Assembly (NCBI GenBank): GCA_021498095.1
Contig: JAIZWK010000001.1
Location: 3,101,450 to 3,165,449, forward strand
Direction: 5' to 3'
Length of the DNA: 64,000 nt
Source of the DNA: Candidatus Harpocratesius repetitus
GTDB lineage: Archaea; Asgardarchaeota; Lokiarchaeia; Sigyniarchaeales; Promethearchaeaceae
A model generated the notes under the pieces. It was not told the DNA's origin. It ran no database searches and worked only from the letters and a program-made list of their open reading frames with translations. Both the position numbers and the translations under genes were made by a program. This document shows positions 36,688 through 44,954 of the stretch, piece by piece. The number at the start of each line of letters is the position of its first letter. Positions within the stretch are counted from its first letter, which is position 1.

Positions 36688-37188
36688 AAATGCGGAGTAG
36701 AGATATAAATAATTCAAATTCTTTGTATAGATTTAATTATTACATTTGATTATTAAAAAAATTAAAAAATCAAATGGGTGAATCATATTAAAAGGAATTA
36801 AGATGTTTGTATATTAACACACACACTCCTGTTTTTTTTTCACACACATCCTCTCTTCGGTTCTGAAGCCACACACTTCAGGACTATTCACATTTTTTTC
36901 GCTCCCTTTTTAAAAATTCATAACCATCAATAATGAAACACACAAATATTTTCTTAATATTCATTAATGGATTCAAAATTTCGAAGTAAATAAAATTTGT
37001 AAAAATTTATTAGATTATCCCTCGATTTCTTCTTAGATTTTTTTATATACCATGAATGGGAAGAATTTCAAGTCCCAATTAGCAAGATTTTTCTTTTTTT
37101 GTTAATATATTAGATAAATAGGCATTTCTTTGAAAAACAGAAATTTTTTTTCTTTTAGAATACTTTTCTTTACAAAGGTAACTTAAAA
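36688..37188. other. 501-base gene-free region with CA-rich hairpin segment
   Basis: No protein-like frame is seen. Bases about 36816-36895 differ from the AT-rich surroundings: ACACACACA runs, TCCTCTCTTCGG, and a small inverted repeat CTGAAG (36863-36868) with CTTCAG (36876-36881) around CCACACA. A T-run precedes and another follows. It could be a small non-coding RNA or a pair of terminators. The remainder is AT-rich without features. Confidence 0.5.
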
Positions 37189-37743
37189 TTGAAAATTGCT
37201 CTCATTCGTCATGCCCAAACACCATGGAATAAATTGAAGAAGGTTCAAGGACAAGCCGATCCGCCATTATCAAAGGAAGGTAGAGAACAAGCACAAAAGC
37301 TTCATAAAAGAATCGCATCAGAACTATCACAATATTCAGTTATCTATTCTTCTCCAATGAAACGAGCGCTGGAAACGGCAAAATTGATTCAAGGTAAAAG
37401 CCAAGTTCCAATAAAAATTGACAATAGATTAAGATCGCGAAATTTAGGTCTTTTTTCAGGAAAAACTCTGGAAGCCATAGAAAAAAAATATCCACAAGAA
37501 TTTATCCTTTGGAGAACCGGTGTTCCGTCATTTTGTCCGCCTAATGGAGAACCTACACGGTTAATGCTTGAAAAACTCACAGATTTTCTTGATTTCGTTA
37601 AAAATTCACATTCATCAGATGAATCTATAATGATTGTAACCCATCGCGAGTCAGTTGGTGCATTAATGAGAATGCTATCGAATTCTCAAATTGATTCTTT
37701 AACCCAAATTGAAAATTGTAAGCCGTATTATTTTAAGGTTTGA
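37189..37743 (+). CDS. histidine phosphatase (phosphoglycerate-mutase-like)
   Basis: A 184-residue enzyme of the histidine phosphatase superfamily. The phospho-acceptor His is in LIRHAQTPWN (RHG with Ala for Gly). PLSKEGREQA, VIYSSPMKRALETA, GLFSGKTLEAIEKKYP and the second catalytic His in MIVTHRESVGALMR follow the usual order. It starts at TTG 37189 (MKIALIRH); no ATG fits. It probably removes phosphate from a small metabolite, such as a cobamide- or sugar-phosphate-like substrate; this cannot be decided from sequence. Confidence 0.88.
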   Translation: MKIALIRHAQTPWNKLKKVQGQADPPLSKEGREQAQKLHKRIASELSQYSVIYSSPMKRALETAKLIQGKSQVPIKIDNRLRSRNLGLFSGKTLEAIEKKYPQEFILWRTGVPSFCPPNGEPTRLMLEKLTDFLDFVKNSHSSDESIMIVTHRESVGALMRMLSNSQIDSLTQIENCKPYYFKV

Positions 37744-37846
37744 AGATAATAATTTCAATAGAAATCTTTTTTATAGAATTGAAGAAATAGTTATACATTA
37801 ACTAAGTAATATATTAACACTAACCGATATAACTAAAGATAAAGAG

Positions 37847-38680
37847 TTGAGTACAATCCAAGGAAAAAACTTTCTTATGATGTTCGATGTTGTGGAAGGT
37901 GGGATAGTTGAACCTATCGAATTTGATAAAAACAAACTAGTCCCAGAAAAAAGCATAATTGTGATGGATGAAGAAAATCAAACAGTTTGGCTTTGGCACG
38001 GTCAAAAGCGGGGATTAGTAGCGCGTAGGACTGCCTTAAGACAAGCAGAATCTTTGAAAGGACATGGTTATCAAGCGGGAAATGCGATTATTGGTCGCGA
38101 TTTACATAAAATCGTTGAAATAGATTCTCGTAAAGTTGGTAGAGAGCCTGAAACCACCGAACTTTTCAAAAAATTTGAACCAATTTTAGAAGAATCATAT
38201 GAGCCCATTGGTAACTTAATTTATGTAAGGAAAGATAAGGGATCCAGAAAAACTTCATCTTCAAGCAGTTCTTCTAAACCTTCAACTGTTTCTGAAAAGC
38301 CAGTTAAGACAAATTCAACACCAAGTAGTTCTTCAAATTCTTCTACTACTCAAAAAACTACACAAACACATGAAGCGAAAAGAATAGAAGCCCGTCCGGT
38401 ATTAAAACACGTGGAAAAAACGTCTGAGGTTTCTAAAAAATCCCAATTATCAGACATTCTTATACAAGGTGCAGTGATTATGGCTATCACTACTCAATAT
38501 AAAGATCTTTGGATTTCAGTGAAGCCAGACAATTCGTTAGCTTTAGAACATATGGATGGAAAGATTTGTACCTTTAAAGTTCAAAACGGAGAAATTTCAT
38601 ATCTAAATGATAGTTTTGCAGAAGTTCCACCAGATAAAAAAAGTGCAATCGAAAAGAAAATTGAGGATTATCTTAAATAA
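37847..38680 (+). CDS. gelsolin-domain protein
   Basis: A 277-residue protein. Residues 10-115 resemble one gelsolin repeat: IIVMDEENQTVWLWHGQKRGLVARRTALRQAESL is equivalent to the gelsolin pattern 'ILD-x-E-VFVWVG-x-A...A...A'. A Ser/Thr/Lys linker (about 130-195) joins a second small domain (IQGAVIMAITTQYKDLWISVKPDNSLALE). The start is TTG 37847; a later double ATG (MMFDVV) would cut the first strand. Gelsolin domains bind actin, and Asgard archaea encode actin and gelsolin-like proteins. Calcium or lipid regulation cannot be judged. No actin gene is in this window. Confidence 0.8.
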   Translation: MSTIQGKNFLMMFDVVEGGIVEPIEFDKNKLVPEKSIIVMDEENQTVWLWHGQKRGLVARRTALRQAESLKGHGYQAGNAIIGRDLHKIVEIDSRKVGREPETTELFKKFEPILEESYEPIGNLIYVRKDKGSRKTSSSSSSSKPSTVSEKPVKTNSTPSSSSNSSTTQKTTQTHEAKRIEARPVLKHVEKTSEVSKKSQLSDILIQGAVIMAITTQYKDLWISVKPDNSLALEHMDGKICTFKVQNGEISYLNDSFAEVPPDKKSAIEKKIEDYLK

Positions 38681-38757
38681 TATTTAAATTTCTTCTTGTA
38701 GAAAAGTTATTGATAAATTTACTTTTTTTCCTTTTAATTGTCAAAATTACCTTCTTC

Positions 38758-39735
38758 TTATGAAAAAAGCATTTTTCCACCTGCAATAAGCATTATTATG
38801 GCTAAAAGCAAAAGAGTCCAAGAACGTGGAATTTTACGAGCAAATTTTGCCCCTAAAAATGAACCATTCATCATTCCAAAACCCATACTAAGGGCAATTG
38901 TCCAATTAATTTCACCTCGAATTCCATATAGAATAACATTGATTATTGAATTAAAAAAGATTATTGTAGTAGAAGCAGCAGTTGCATTGTATATTGGAAA
39001 TCGAATAATATCATAAAGAACAGGAACAATTATGGGGCCACCACCTATTCCTAAGAAAGATGAAGCGAATCCAGCTAAAAAGAAAAAAGGAATTGCCCAT
39101 TTTATTCGTTGTTTATTTGAAGGGGAAATAAAAATATTCAATTCATTTTTTAATTTTGGATTTTGTTGTATTGAATTGTGATCAATGCAGAGATCTGGTG
39201 TAATATTTGATTGATCTTGCTTCTTATTAACGATATTTTCCATCTTTTTGTACTTCAATTCATGCTTCAATTCATGCTTCAATTCATGCTTCAACTTTGT
39301 TGAAACGTTTAAATTATTTTTATATTGAAGATTTTTCTTAGATTTTTCGTTAAAAATTTTAATGGCTTTCCTTCCATATCGAAATGCAATAAATAACTCA
39401 AAACATCCAAAAATCCAATAAAACATCTGAATATTTATGTTTAGAAAAGGATATACTAAGAAAAAAGTTAAACTTCCAGCAGCTCCAATCATTGCCATAA
39501 CTAAAAGTGAGAAAATATGAGTCTTTCCTGCCCGATAATGTGTATAGGCACCAATTCCTGATGATAAAAAAATCATGAAGATTGATGTTCCTTTTGCAAT
39601 CTCAGGTTCAATTTCAAAAATAAGAAGAAAAATAGGCATAACCAAGGGTCCACCTCCAATTCCTCCAATAGTGGCAATGGCTCCCACAATAAGACCAATA
39701 ATTACCAAAAGTAAAAGAAATGCCAATTCTTCCAT
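38758..39735 (-). CDS. TauE/SafE (TSUP) family permease
   Basis: A sulfite/organosulfonate-exporter-like membrane protein of about 325 residues with roughly eight spans in two halves. Each half carries the GGIGGG- or GIGGGP-type motif: IGGIGGGPLVMPIF near residue 25 and FLGIGGGPIIVPVL near 240. The frame opens at 39828, but ATG 39735 (MEELAFLLLL) gives the usual start. The cytosolic loop between the halves is unusually long and charged and contains a KHELKHELKHEL repeat. Substrate unknown. Confidence 0.88.
   Translation of the reverse strand: MEELAFLLLLVIIGLIVGAIATIGGIGGGPLVMPIFLLIFEIEPEIAKGTSIFMIFLSSGIGAYTHYRAGKTHIFSLLVMAMIGAAGSLTFFLVYPFLNINIQMFYWIFGCFELFIAFRYGRKAIKIFNEKSKKNLQYKNNLNVSTKLKHELKHELKHELKYKKMENIVNKKQDQSNITPDLCIDHNSIQQNPKLKNELNIFISPSNKQRIKWAIPFFFLAGFASSFLGIGGGPIIVPVLYDIIRFPIYNATAASTTIIFFNSIINVILYGIRGEINWTIALSMGFGMMNGSFLGAKFARKIPRSWTLLLLAIIMLIAGGKMLFS
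39253..39294 (-). repeat. 12-bp repeat in TSUP loop
   Basis: Three and a half copies of CTTCAATTCATG (plus strand) encode LKHELKHELKHE in the central loop of the permease. The period keeps the reading frame. Confidence 0.85.
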
Positions 39736-39822
39736 AATTTTAACCAATTTTTGATAGTTTATCCCGGTATTCTTTAGGTGACGAAATTCTATTTTGATTA
39801 TTTTATAATAAAAAAAAAGTAA

Positions 39823-39840
39823 AACCAATATATATTGGTT
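39823..39840. promoter_or_regulatory. perfect 18-bp palindrome between divergent genes
   Basis: AACCAATATATATTGGTT is its own reverse complement. It is followed directly by a second TATATTGGTTTT half-site. It lies 88 bases upstream of the TSUP start and 173 bases upstream of the AbrB-type gene, so it may be an operator for either. The AbrB-type product is a natural candidate binder, which is inference. Confidence 0.5.
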
Positions 39841-40012
39841 TATATTGGTTTTAATCCAATTTAAAGAATTCCAAAAGAAAAGGAAAACAAAAAAAATTTA
39901 CATCCAAATGCCTTGTATATATTTACTTTTAGTCTGTAATAATAATAACGTCACTACAATATACTTTAGTACAGCACCAAAGTTAAATTAGAATCTTTCT
40001 TCTCTAATTATA

Positions 40013-40204
40013 ATGACCACAATAAATATAGATGAAGTTGCTTTTATTAGTGAAACTTCACTGACAATAAGAGAAAGTCGTCGTCGAACAACAATTCCTA
40101 AGCAAATTGTAGATGCGTTAGATTTAAAGGATGGGGATAGGATTCGTTGGATTCTTTTTAATGATAATCGGATTTTAATTACAAAGGTTCCAAAAAAGAA
40201 ATAA
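40013..40204 (+). CDS. AbrB/MazE-type DNA-binding protein
   Basis: A 63-residue swapped-hairpin regulator. TIRESRRRTTIPKQIVDALDLKDGDRIRWIL is the SpoVT/AbrB pattern (SRG-T-IP--I---L-L--GD-I-W). The C-terminal strand is NRILITKVPKKK. No toxin gene follows in frame, so a transcription regulator is more likely than an antitoxin. It may control itself and the divergent TSUP gene through the palindrome at 39823. Confidence 0.88.
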   Translation: MTTINIDEVAFISETSLTIRESRRRTTIPKQIVDALDLKDGDRIRWILFNDNRILITKVPKKK

Positions 40205-40272
40205 AAGGACATAAAAAGACATAAAAAAGATATTTTTTTCTTTCATTTAAAAAGTACAAAGGTGGGAAATAA

Positions 40273-40282
40273 CTTTATAAAA
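40273..40282 (+). promoter_or_regulatory. archaeal TATA box of the DNA ligase gene
   Basis: CTTTATAAAA preceded by GGGAAATAA, centred about 31 bases before the ATG at 40309. At the archaeal spacing of about 25 bases the transcript would begin within a few bases of the start codon, so a short or absent leader is likely. Confidence 0.45.
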
Positions 40283-40308
40283 TTCCACATTTATGAATAG
40301 GTACAGCA

Positions 40309-42129
40309 ATGGATTTTAATTACTTGGTCACCTTTTATGAACGAATCGCTTCTACCCCAAAACGATTAGAAATTACATCTATTTTAGCAGAATTATTTGA
40401 ACAATGCAAATCTCTTGAAAATCTTTCGGATTTACCTAAAATAATTTATTTAACACAAGGAAGATTAGGATCTGAAATAGAAGATTGGCCGAAGTTTGGT
40501 GTGGCTGAGAAAATGATCGTCCAAGCATTAATTAAATTCACTGGCCGATCTGAAAACACAATTAAGGATTTGATAAATAAAAAGGGCGATGTTGGTGAAG
40601 CGGTTCAAACTATATTAGAACTTAGGGAAAAGAAGAAAGTAGGTTTTTCATTAGATGCATTCACTACACCAAAATCAGGAATAAAAAAAACAAATGTACT
40701 TGAAATCGAACATTTATATCGAGAACTTGAAAAACTTTCTCTAACAACAGGTGAAGGTTCTCAAGATACAAAAATCAACATTATTATGGGATTATTTCGC
40801 TTATCGCGACCGGTTAGTGCAAAATATATAATTAATATAATTTTAGCCAATTTAAGAATTGGACTAGCTGAAATGACGATATTAGATGCCTTAGCGATTG
40901 CATTTACCGGTAATAAAGAAAATAGAGATAAAATCCTATATGCTTACAATATTCATCCAGATTTAGGAGAAATTGCTTATATTCTTGCAACCAAAGGAAT
41001 AACTGAAATTGAGAAGTTAAAGGTTCAAGTTGGAATCCCAATTAGAATGATGCTTGCTTCTCGGATTCAATATTATCAAATTCAACAAAAACTAGGTGGT
41101 AAAGAATTCTTTGGAGAATATAAATACGATGGAGAGCGTGTTCAAGTTCATAAAAATGGCGACTCGGTTGTACTTTTTTCCAGAAAATTAAAGGTTATTT
41201 CAGAACAATATCCTGATGTCGTTGAAACTGTTAAAAAACAGGTAAAGGCAGAAAAGGCAATTTTTGAAGGTGAAATCGTTGCTATGGATAAATTTTTAGA
41301 AAAAATGCTTCCATTTCAAGTATTAAGCACGCGGCGTCGAAAGTATGATATTACAAAATCAATTCAAGATGTTCCAGTTTGTTTATTTTGCTTTGATATA
41401 TTATTTCTTCATCCAGCCAAAGAATCAGAAAAATCTTCTGGAAACGTTATGTTTTTGCCATTTGAAGAACGACGAGAAATATTACAGAAAATAATAATTC
41501 CTTCTGATCATATTCGATTATCTATAGGTAAAATTCTTCAATCAACAGAGGAAATGGTTGAATTTTTTAAAGAAGCGCGTTCTATGGGTGCAGAAGGAAT
41601 AATGAATAAAAAAATGGGTAATGATGCTATCTATCGTGCAGGAAATCGTGGATTTCTTTGGATTAAACTTAAAGGACTTGAAGGAGCAAAAATGAAAGAT
41701 ACCATCGATGTGGTAATAATCGGGGCATCATGGGGCAAAGGAAGGCGGAAGGGATTTCTAAGCCCATTTTTTGGAGCAGTTTTTAACAAAGACACAGCTA
41801 AATTTGAATTTTTAACCAGGATTGGTTCAGGTTTCTCAGATGAAATGTTGAACACTCTTACAGAACGATTTAAAACACTTGAATTGAAGAAGCAACCATC
41901 CGATGTAATTTGCTCTGATAAACCAGATGTTTGGTTCAAGCCGGAAGTAGTTATGGAAATTATGGGAGATGAACTAACCATAAGTAATAAAGCTGATGCA
42001 GGTGCAACACCTACTGATCCAAATGGATACGGTCTTCGATTTCCTGTATTTCAGCGCCTTCGAGAAGATAAATCACCACTTGATATTACCACTACACAAG
42101 AAATCGTGCAATTATATCAAACCCAATGA
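40309..42129 (+). CDS. lig: ATP-dependent DNA ligase
   Basis: Seals nicks in DNA at replication and repair. It has 606 residues, as in archaeal LigI-type enzymes. An N-terminal helical DNA-binding domain (1-235) contains GDVGEAVQTIL and LRIGLAEMTILDALA. The nucleotidyltransferase motif I is EYKYDGERVQVH (Lys-x-Asp-Gly, about residue 270). Motif III is CLFCFDILFL and motif IV is EGIMNKKMG. Motif V is WIKLKG, and an OB-fold domain ends with the GLRFPVFQRLREDKSP motif VI region. The stop is followed by an AT-rich tail with GAAAATAAG-like runs. No partner genes adjoin it. Confidence 0.96.
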   Translation: MDFNYLVTFYERIASTPKRLEITSILAELFEQCKSLENLSDLPKIIYLTQGRLGSEIEDWPKFGVAEKMIVQALIKFTGRSENTIKDLINKKGDVGEAVQTILELREKKKVGFSLDAFTTPKSGIKKTNVLEIEHLYRELEKLSLTTGEGSQDTKINIIMGLFRLSRPVSAKYIINIILANLRIGLAEMTILDALAIAFTGNKENRDKILYAYNIHPDLGEIAYILATKGITEIEKLKVQVGIPIRMMLASRIQYYQIQQKLGGKEFFGEYKYDGERVQVHKNGDSVVLFSRKLKVISEQYPDVVETVKKQVKAEKAIFEGEIVAMDKFLEKMLPFQVLSTRRRKYDITKSIQDVPVCLFCFDILFLHPAKESEKSSGNVMFLPFEERREILQKIIIPSDHIRLSIGKILQSTEEMVEFFKEARSMGAEGIMNKKMGNDAIYRAGNRGFLWIKLKGLEGAKMKDTIDVVIIGASWGKGRRKGFLSPFFGAVFNKDTAKFEFLTRIGSGFSDEMLNTLTERFKTLELKKQPSDVICSDKPDVWFKPEVVMEIMGDELTISNKADAGATPTDPNGYGLRFPVFQRLREDKSPLDITTTQEIVQLYQTQ

Positions 42130-42290
42130 GATGACAAGCGGAATTGAAAAATAAAAAATGAGATCAAGAAAATATAAAGAAATTATAAAGAAATAATAAG
42201 AAAATTAAATAAGAAAGTGAAAATAAGAAAATTACATAAGAATATAAAATAAAAATATGAAATTAAGAAAATGAAAATGGGAAAAAAGCT

Positions 42291-43835
42291 CTATATTCGC
42301 TCGATTGTCATACCTCCTAAAATTTGAGGCTTGTGATTCTTATAATACTCAACAGCTTCTGCAAGTTTTTCCTCACTGTCGGAATAAATTTGAAAAAGTA
42401 AATCTCCTTTTGAAACTTGAGCACCAATTTTCTTATCAATAACTATTCCAGCTTGCTTTGATCCAGGGCATCCAGCAATTTTTGCAATTCGGTTAATATA
42501 TGCATTTTCAATTTCAGTTACATATCCTTCTTCTTCAGAATACATCTCAGCATGATAAGGTCCAATTTTAATTTCTTCAGGAGTTATTTCAGGATTTCCA
42601 CCTTGAGCTTTAATAATTTGCTTCATTGCCTCATAAGCTTTTCCAGATTTCAAAATTTCTTTAGCTAGGTTTTTACCTTTTCCCAACTCGACCTTTCCTG
42701 CCATTTCTAACAATATTCCTGCCAATTCACACGATTTATTTCTCAAACTAGCAGGTCCTGCATTGTAATCACGCAATAATCTAAGTGCTTCTTGAGCTTC
42801 TAAAGCAGGTCCTACTGCATGACCAATTGGCTGATTTGCGGAGGTGAGTAAGCATACTGTCTCAATCCCCACCTTTTTTGCAATTAGTTTAAATCTTTCG
42901 GCATATTTTCGCCCATGTTCAGGAGTAGGAAATTTCGTTCCCTTGCCACAAGGAATATCTAAAACAAGCTTTTTGACTCCCATGCTCATTTTTTTGCATA
43001 GAATTGAAGCAATCATAATTGGAAAAGGATCCATTGAAAGGGGTTTTTCGATTCTAATAAAAGTGTTATCTGCAGGAGCAGAATCCAAAGCACCCCCCCA
43101 TAAAATTCCCGCTTGTTCTGTCCGTAGAATCTCTAAAACACGTTCTTTTGTAAACGAAACAGGTGCTAATACTTCCATACTATCTGCTGTCCCAGAAGGA
43201 GATGTAATTGCTCTAGTAGATGTCTTTGGAATGAATAAACCGGCTGAAGCTACTATTGGAACGATAATTAAAGTTACTTTATTTCCAGGAACTCCTCCAG
43301 TAGAGTGTTTATCATAAACATCAGGTCCAAAATCAAGGATTTCCCCAGAATGCGCCATAGCAAGAGTTAAATCTACAACCTCTTCATCACTTAATCCACG
43401 TACTTCCAATCCTGTAATAAATGCAGCAATTTCAATGGGAAGAAGATTACCACGTGTAGCATCATTAACAATTTCAGTAATTTCTTCTGAAGATAGCGTC
43501 TTCCCCTTTATTTTTGCTTTAATTGCTTCAAATGATTTTGGTTTAGAAGATAACTGAATATCTACATCTTGGATCTCACTTTGTGGTAAAAGATCTTGAA
43601 GCTTTTGGTGTACTTCATCATATAAACCAATTTCACCTCTGTGGATCAACCCTTCTCCTGTTGCATGATCAACTACTGCCACTATTGGTTTAGTTCGATT
43701 ACCTGTATTACTAATCGGATAAATTTTTACCCGATCTCCCAGTTTTGCGCCCATCATAAAAGCATCATCATCGTCCATAACAACAATAGAAACATTTCCA
43801 GAAGATATTCCCAGTTTTTTAATTTTGAACTTCAT
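42291..43835 (-). CDS. deoA: AMP phosphorylase (thymidine-phosphorylase-like), paralogue 1
   Basis: Converts AMP and phosphate to adenine and ribose-1,5-bisphosphate, feeding ribulose bisphosphate in the archaeal AMP pathway. ATG 43835 (MKFKIKKLG) begins a 514-residue protein; the frame extends to 43979 but that part is not family-like. It has the archaeal N-terminal extension (VVMDDDDAFMMGAKLGDRVKIYP), the phosphate/ribose loop KHSTGGVPGNK, TSTRAITSPSGTADSMEV, and the C-terminal barrel-sandwich KAGIVIDKKIGAQVSKGD. The next gene on the other strand is a GHMP kinase, and a second paralogue lies beyond it. No RuBisCO or R15P isomerase is in the window. Confidence 0.92.
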   Translation of the reverse strand: MKFKIKKLGISSGNVSIVVMDDDDAFMMGAKLGDRVKIYPISNTGNRTKPIVAVVDHATGEGLIHRGEIGLYDEVHQKLQDLLPQSEIQDVDIQLSSKPKSFEAIKAKIKGKTLSSEEITEIVNDATRGNLLPIEIAAFITGLEVRGLSDEEVVDLTLAMAHSGEILDFGPDVYDKHSTGGVPGNKVTLIIVPIVASAGLFIPKTSTRAITSPSGTADSMEVLAPVSFTKERVLEILRTEQAGILWGGALDSAPADNTFIRIEKPLSMDPFPIMIASILCKKMSMGVKKLVLDIPCGKGTKFPTPEHGRKYAERFKLIAKKVGIETVCLLTSANQPIGHAVGPALEAQEALRLLRDYNAGPASLRNKSCELAGILLEMAGKVELGKGKNLAKEILKSGKAYEAMKQIIKAQGGNPEITPEEIKIGPYHAEMYSEEEGYVTEIENAYINRIAKIAGCPGSKQAGIVIDKKIGAQVSKGDLLFQIYSDSEEKLAEAVEYYKNHKPQILGGMTIERI

Positions 43836-43945
43836 TTTATTACACCAAGTTTGGATCAGATGCTCGATCTTAAATGCTTTATGGGATAATTTAAATAATC
43901 TAAAACAGAACATTTTTTCGTGATCTTTTTTTACTTGATGATAAA

Positions 43946-44920
43946 ATGAATGAGATATCGAGTATACCAGTAGGATCATCCCATCAATATCTAGAAATCA
44001 ATGTTCCAGGGCGAATTTGTTTATTGGGAGATAAAATAGATTTAGCCAACCTTCCTGTAATTGGATGTGCTATTGACTGCTTAGCAACTATAAAAATAAG
44101 AAAGCTATCTCAACCAGTTGTACGAATTTTTTCTAAAACATTTCAGAGAGGTCTGGAATATAATTTAGGTGAAAAAGGAGATTGGGAACACCCTTTAAAA
44201 TACTGGTGCGCAATCATCTATCGATTATGGAAGAAAATTGATGGATTTGAAGCCATCTTAACATCAAATATTCCTGTTGGAGCAGGTGTTTCATCCTCAG
44301 CAGCAATTTCAGTAGGATTAATTCAAGCACTCAATTCATTATTTCAATTAAAAATGTCAACTTTGGAGATTGCTGAACTTGCTTATCGAACAGAACATGA
44401 TGATCTGGGCATAATGTGTGGAAGATTAGATCAATACTCAATTGCTTTTGGAGGTGTTTCATTTATCAATACAGGTGAGACTCCTTCAGTCGAAAAAATT
44501 CCAATTTCAACATTGCCGATTATTTTAGCGGACTCCGGCGATTCACGGCAAGCTCAAGTGGTTTTACAGCGAATAAAAACACAATTGAAGCAAGATGATC
44601 CATTAGTGTTGAACTGTTTTCAAAAAATTCATTTAGGAGTAAAGGAGTGCCGTACTGCTTTAATTGAAGGTGATTTTGAGAGAATTGGCAAGTTGATGAA
44701 TTTACAGCAAGAACAAGAGCGATTGATGAAAACAACGACTTCAAAATTAGATAAAATGTGTGAAGCAGCATTAAGAGCAGGAGCTTTAGGAGCCAAACAA
44801 ATTGGTGCGGGAGGGGGAGGGAGTATGATTGCTTTATGCCCTTTACACACTGAAGATGTTATTCAAGCTCTGAAAAAAGTTGGTGCAACTGTAAGGAAAT
44901 TTGATATATTTAATTATTAA
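43946..44920 (+). CDS. GHMP-family sugar kinase, galactokinase-like
   Basis: A 324-residue kinase. The N-terminal substrate site reads PGRICLLGDKIDL, a variant of the galactokinase GR-N-L-GEH-D-Y motif. The ATP-binding GHMP motif is PVGAGVSSSAA. GRLDQYSIAFGG corresponds to the galactokinase Gly-x2-Asp-Gln region with the catalytic Asp. The C-terminal GAKQIGAGGGGSMIAL is motif 3. The changed first motif argues against strict galactose use; an archaeal sugar 1-kinase with another substrate is likely. It is divergent from AMP phosphorylase 1 (110 bases apart) and convergent with AMP phosphorylase 2 (34 bases). Confidence 0.82.
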   Translation: MNEISSIPVGSSHQYLEINVPGRICLLGDKIDLANLPVIGCAIDCLATIKIRKLSQPVVRIFSKTFQRGLEYNLGEKGDWEHPLKYWCAIIYRLWKKIDGFEAILTSNIPVGAGVSSSAAISVGLIQALNSLFQLKMSTLEIAELAYRTEHDDLGIMCGRLDQYSIAFGGVSFINTGETPSVEKIPISTLPIILADSGDSRQAQVVLQRIKTQLKQDDPLVLNCFQKIHLGVKECRTALIEGDFERIGKLMNLQQEQERLMKTTTSKLDKMCEAALRAGALGAKQIGAGGGGSMIALCPLHTEDVIQALKKVGATVRKFDIFNY

Positions 44921-44954
44921 CAATAATCAGCATACTATTTTGATAAATTTATTC

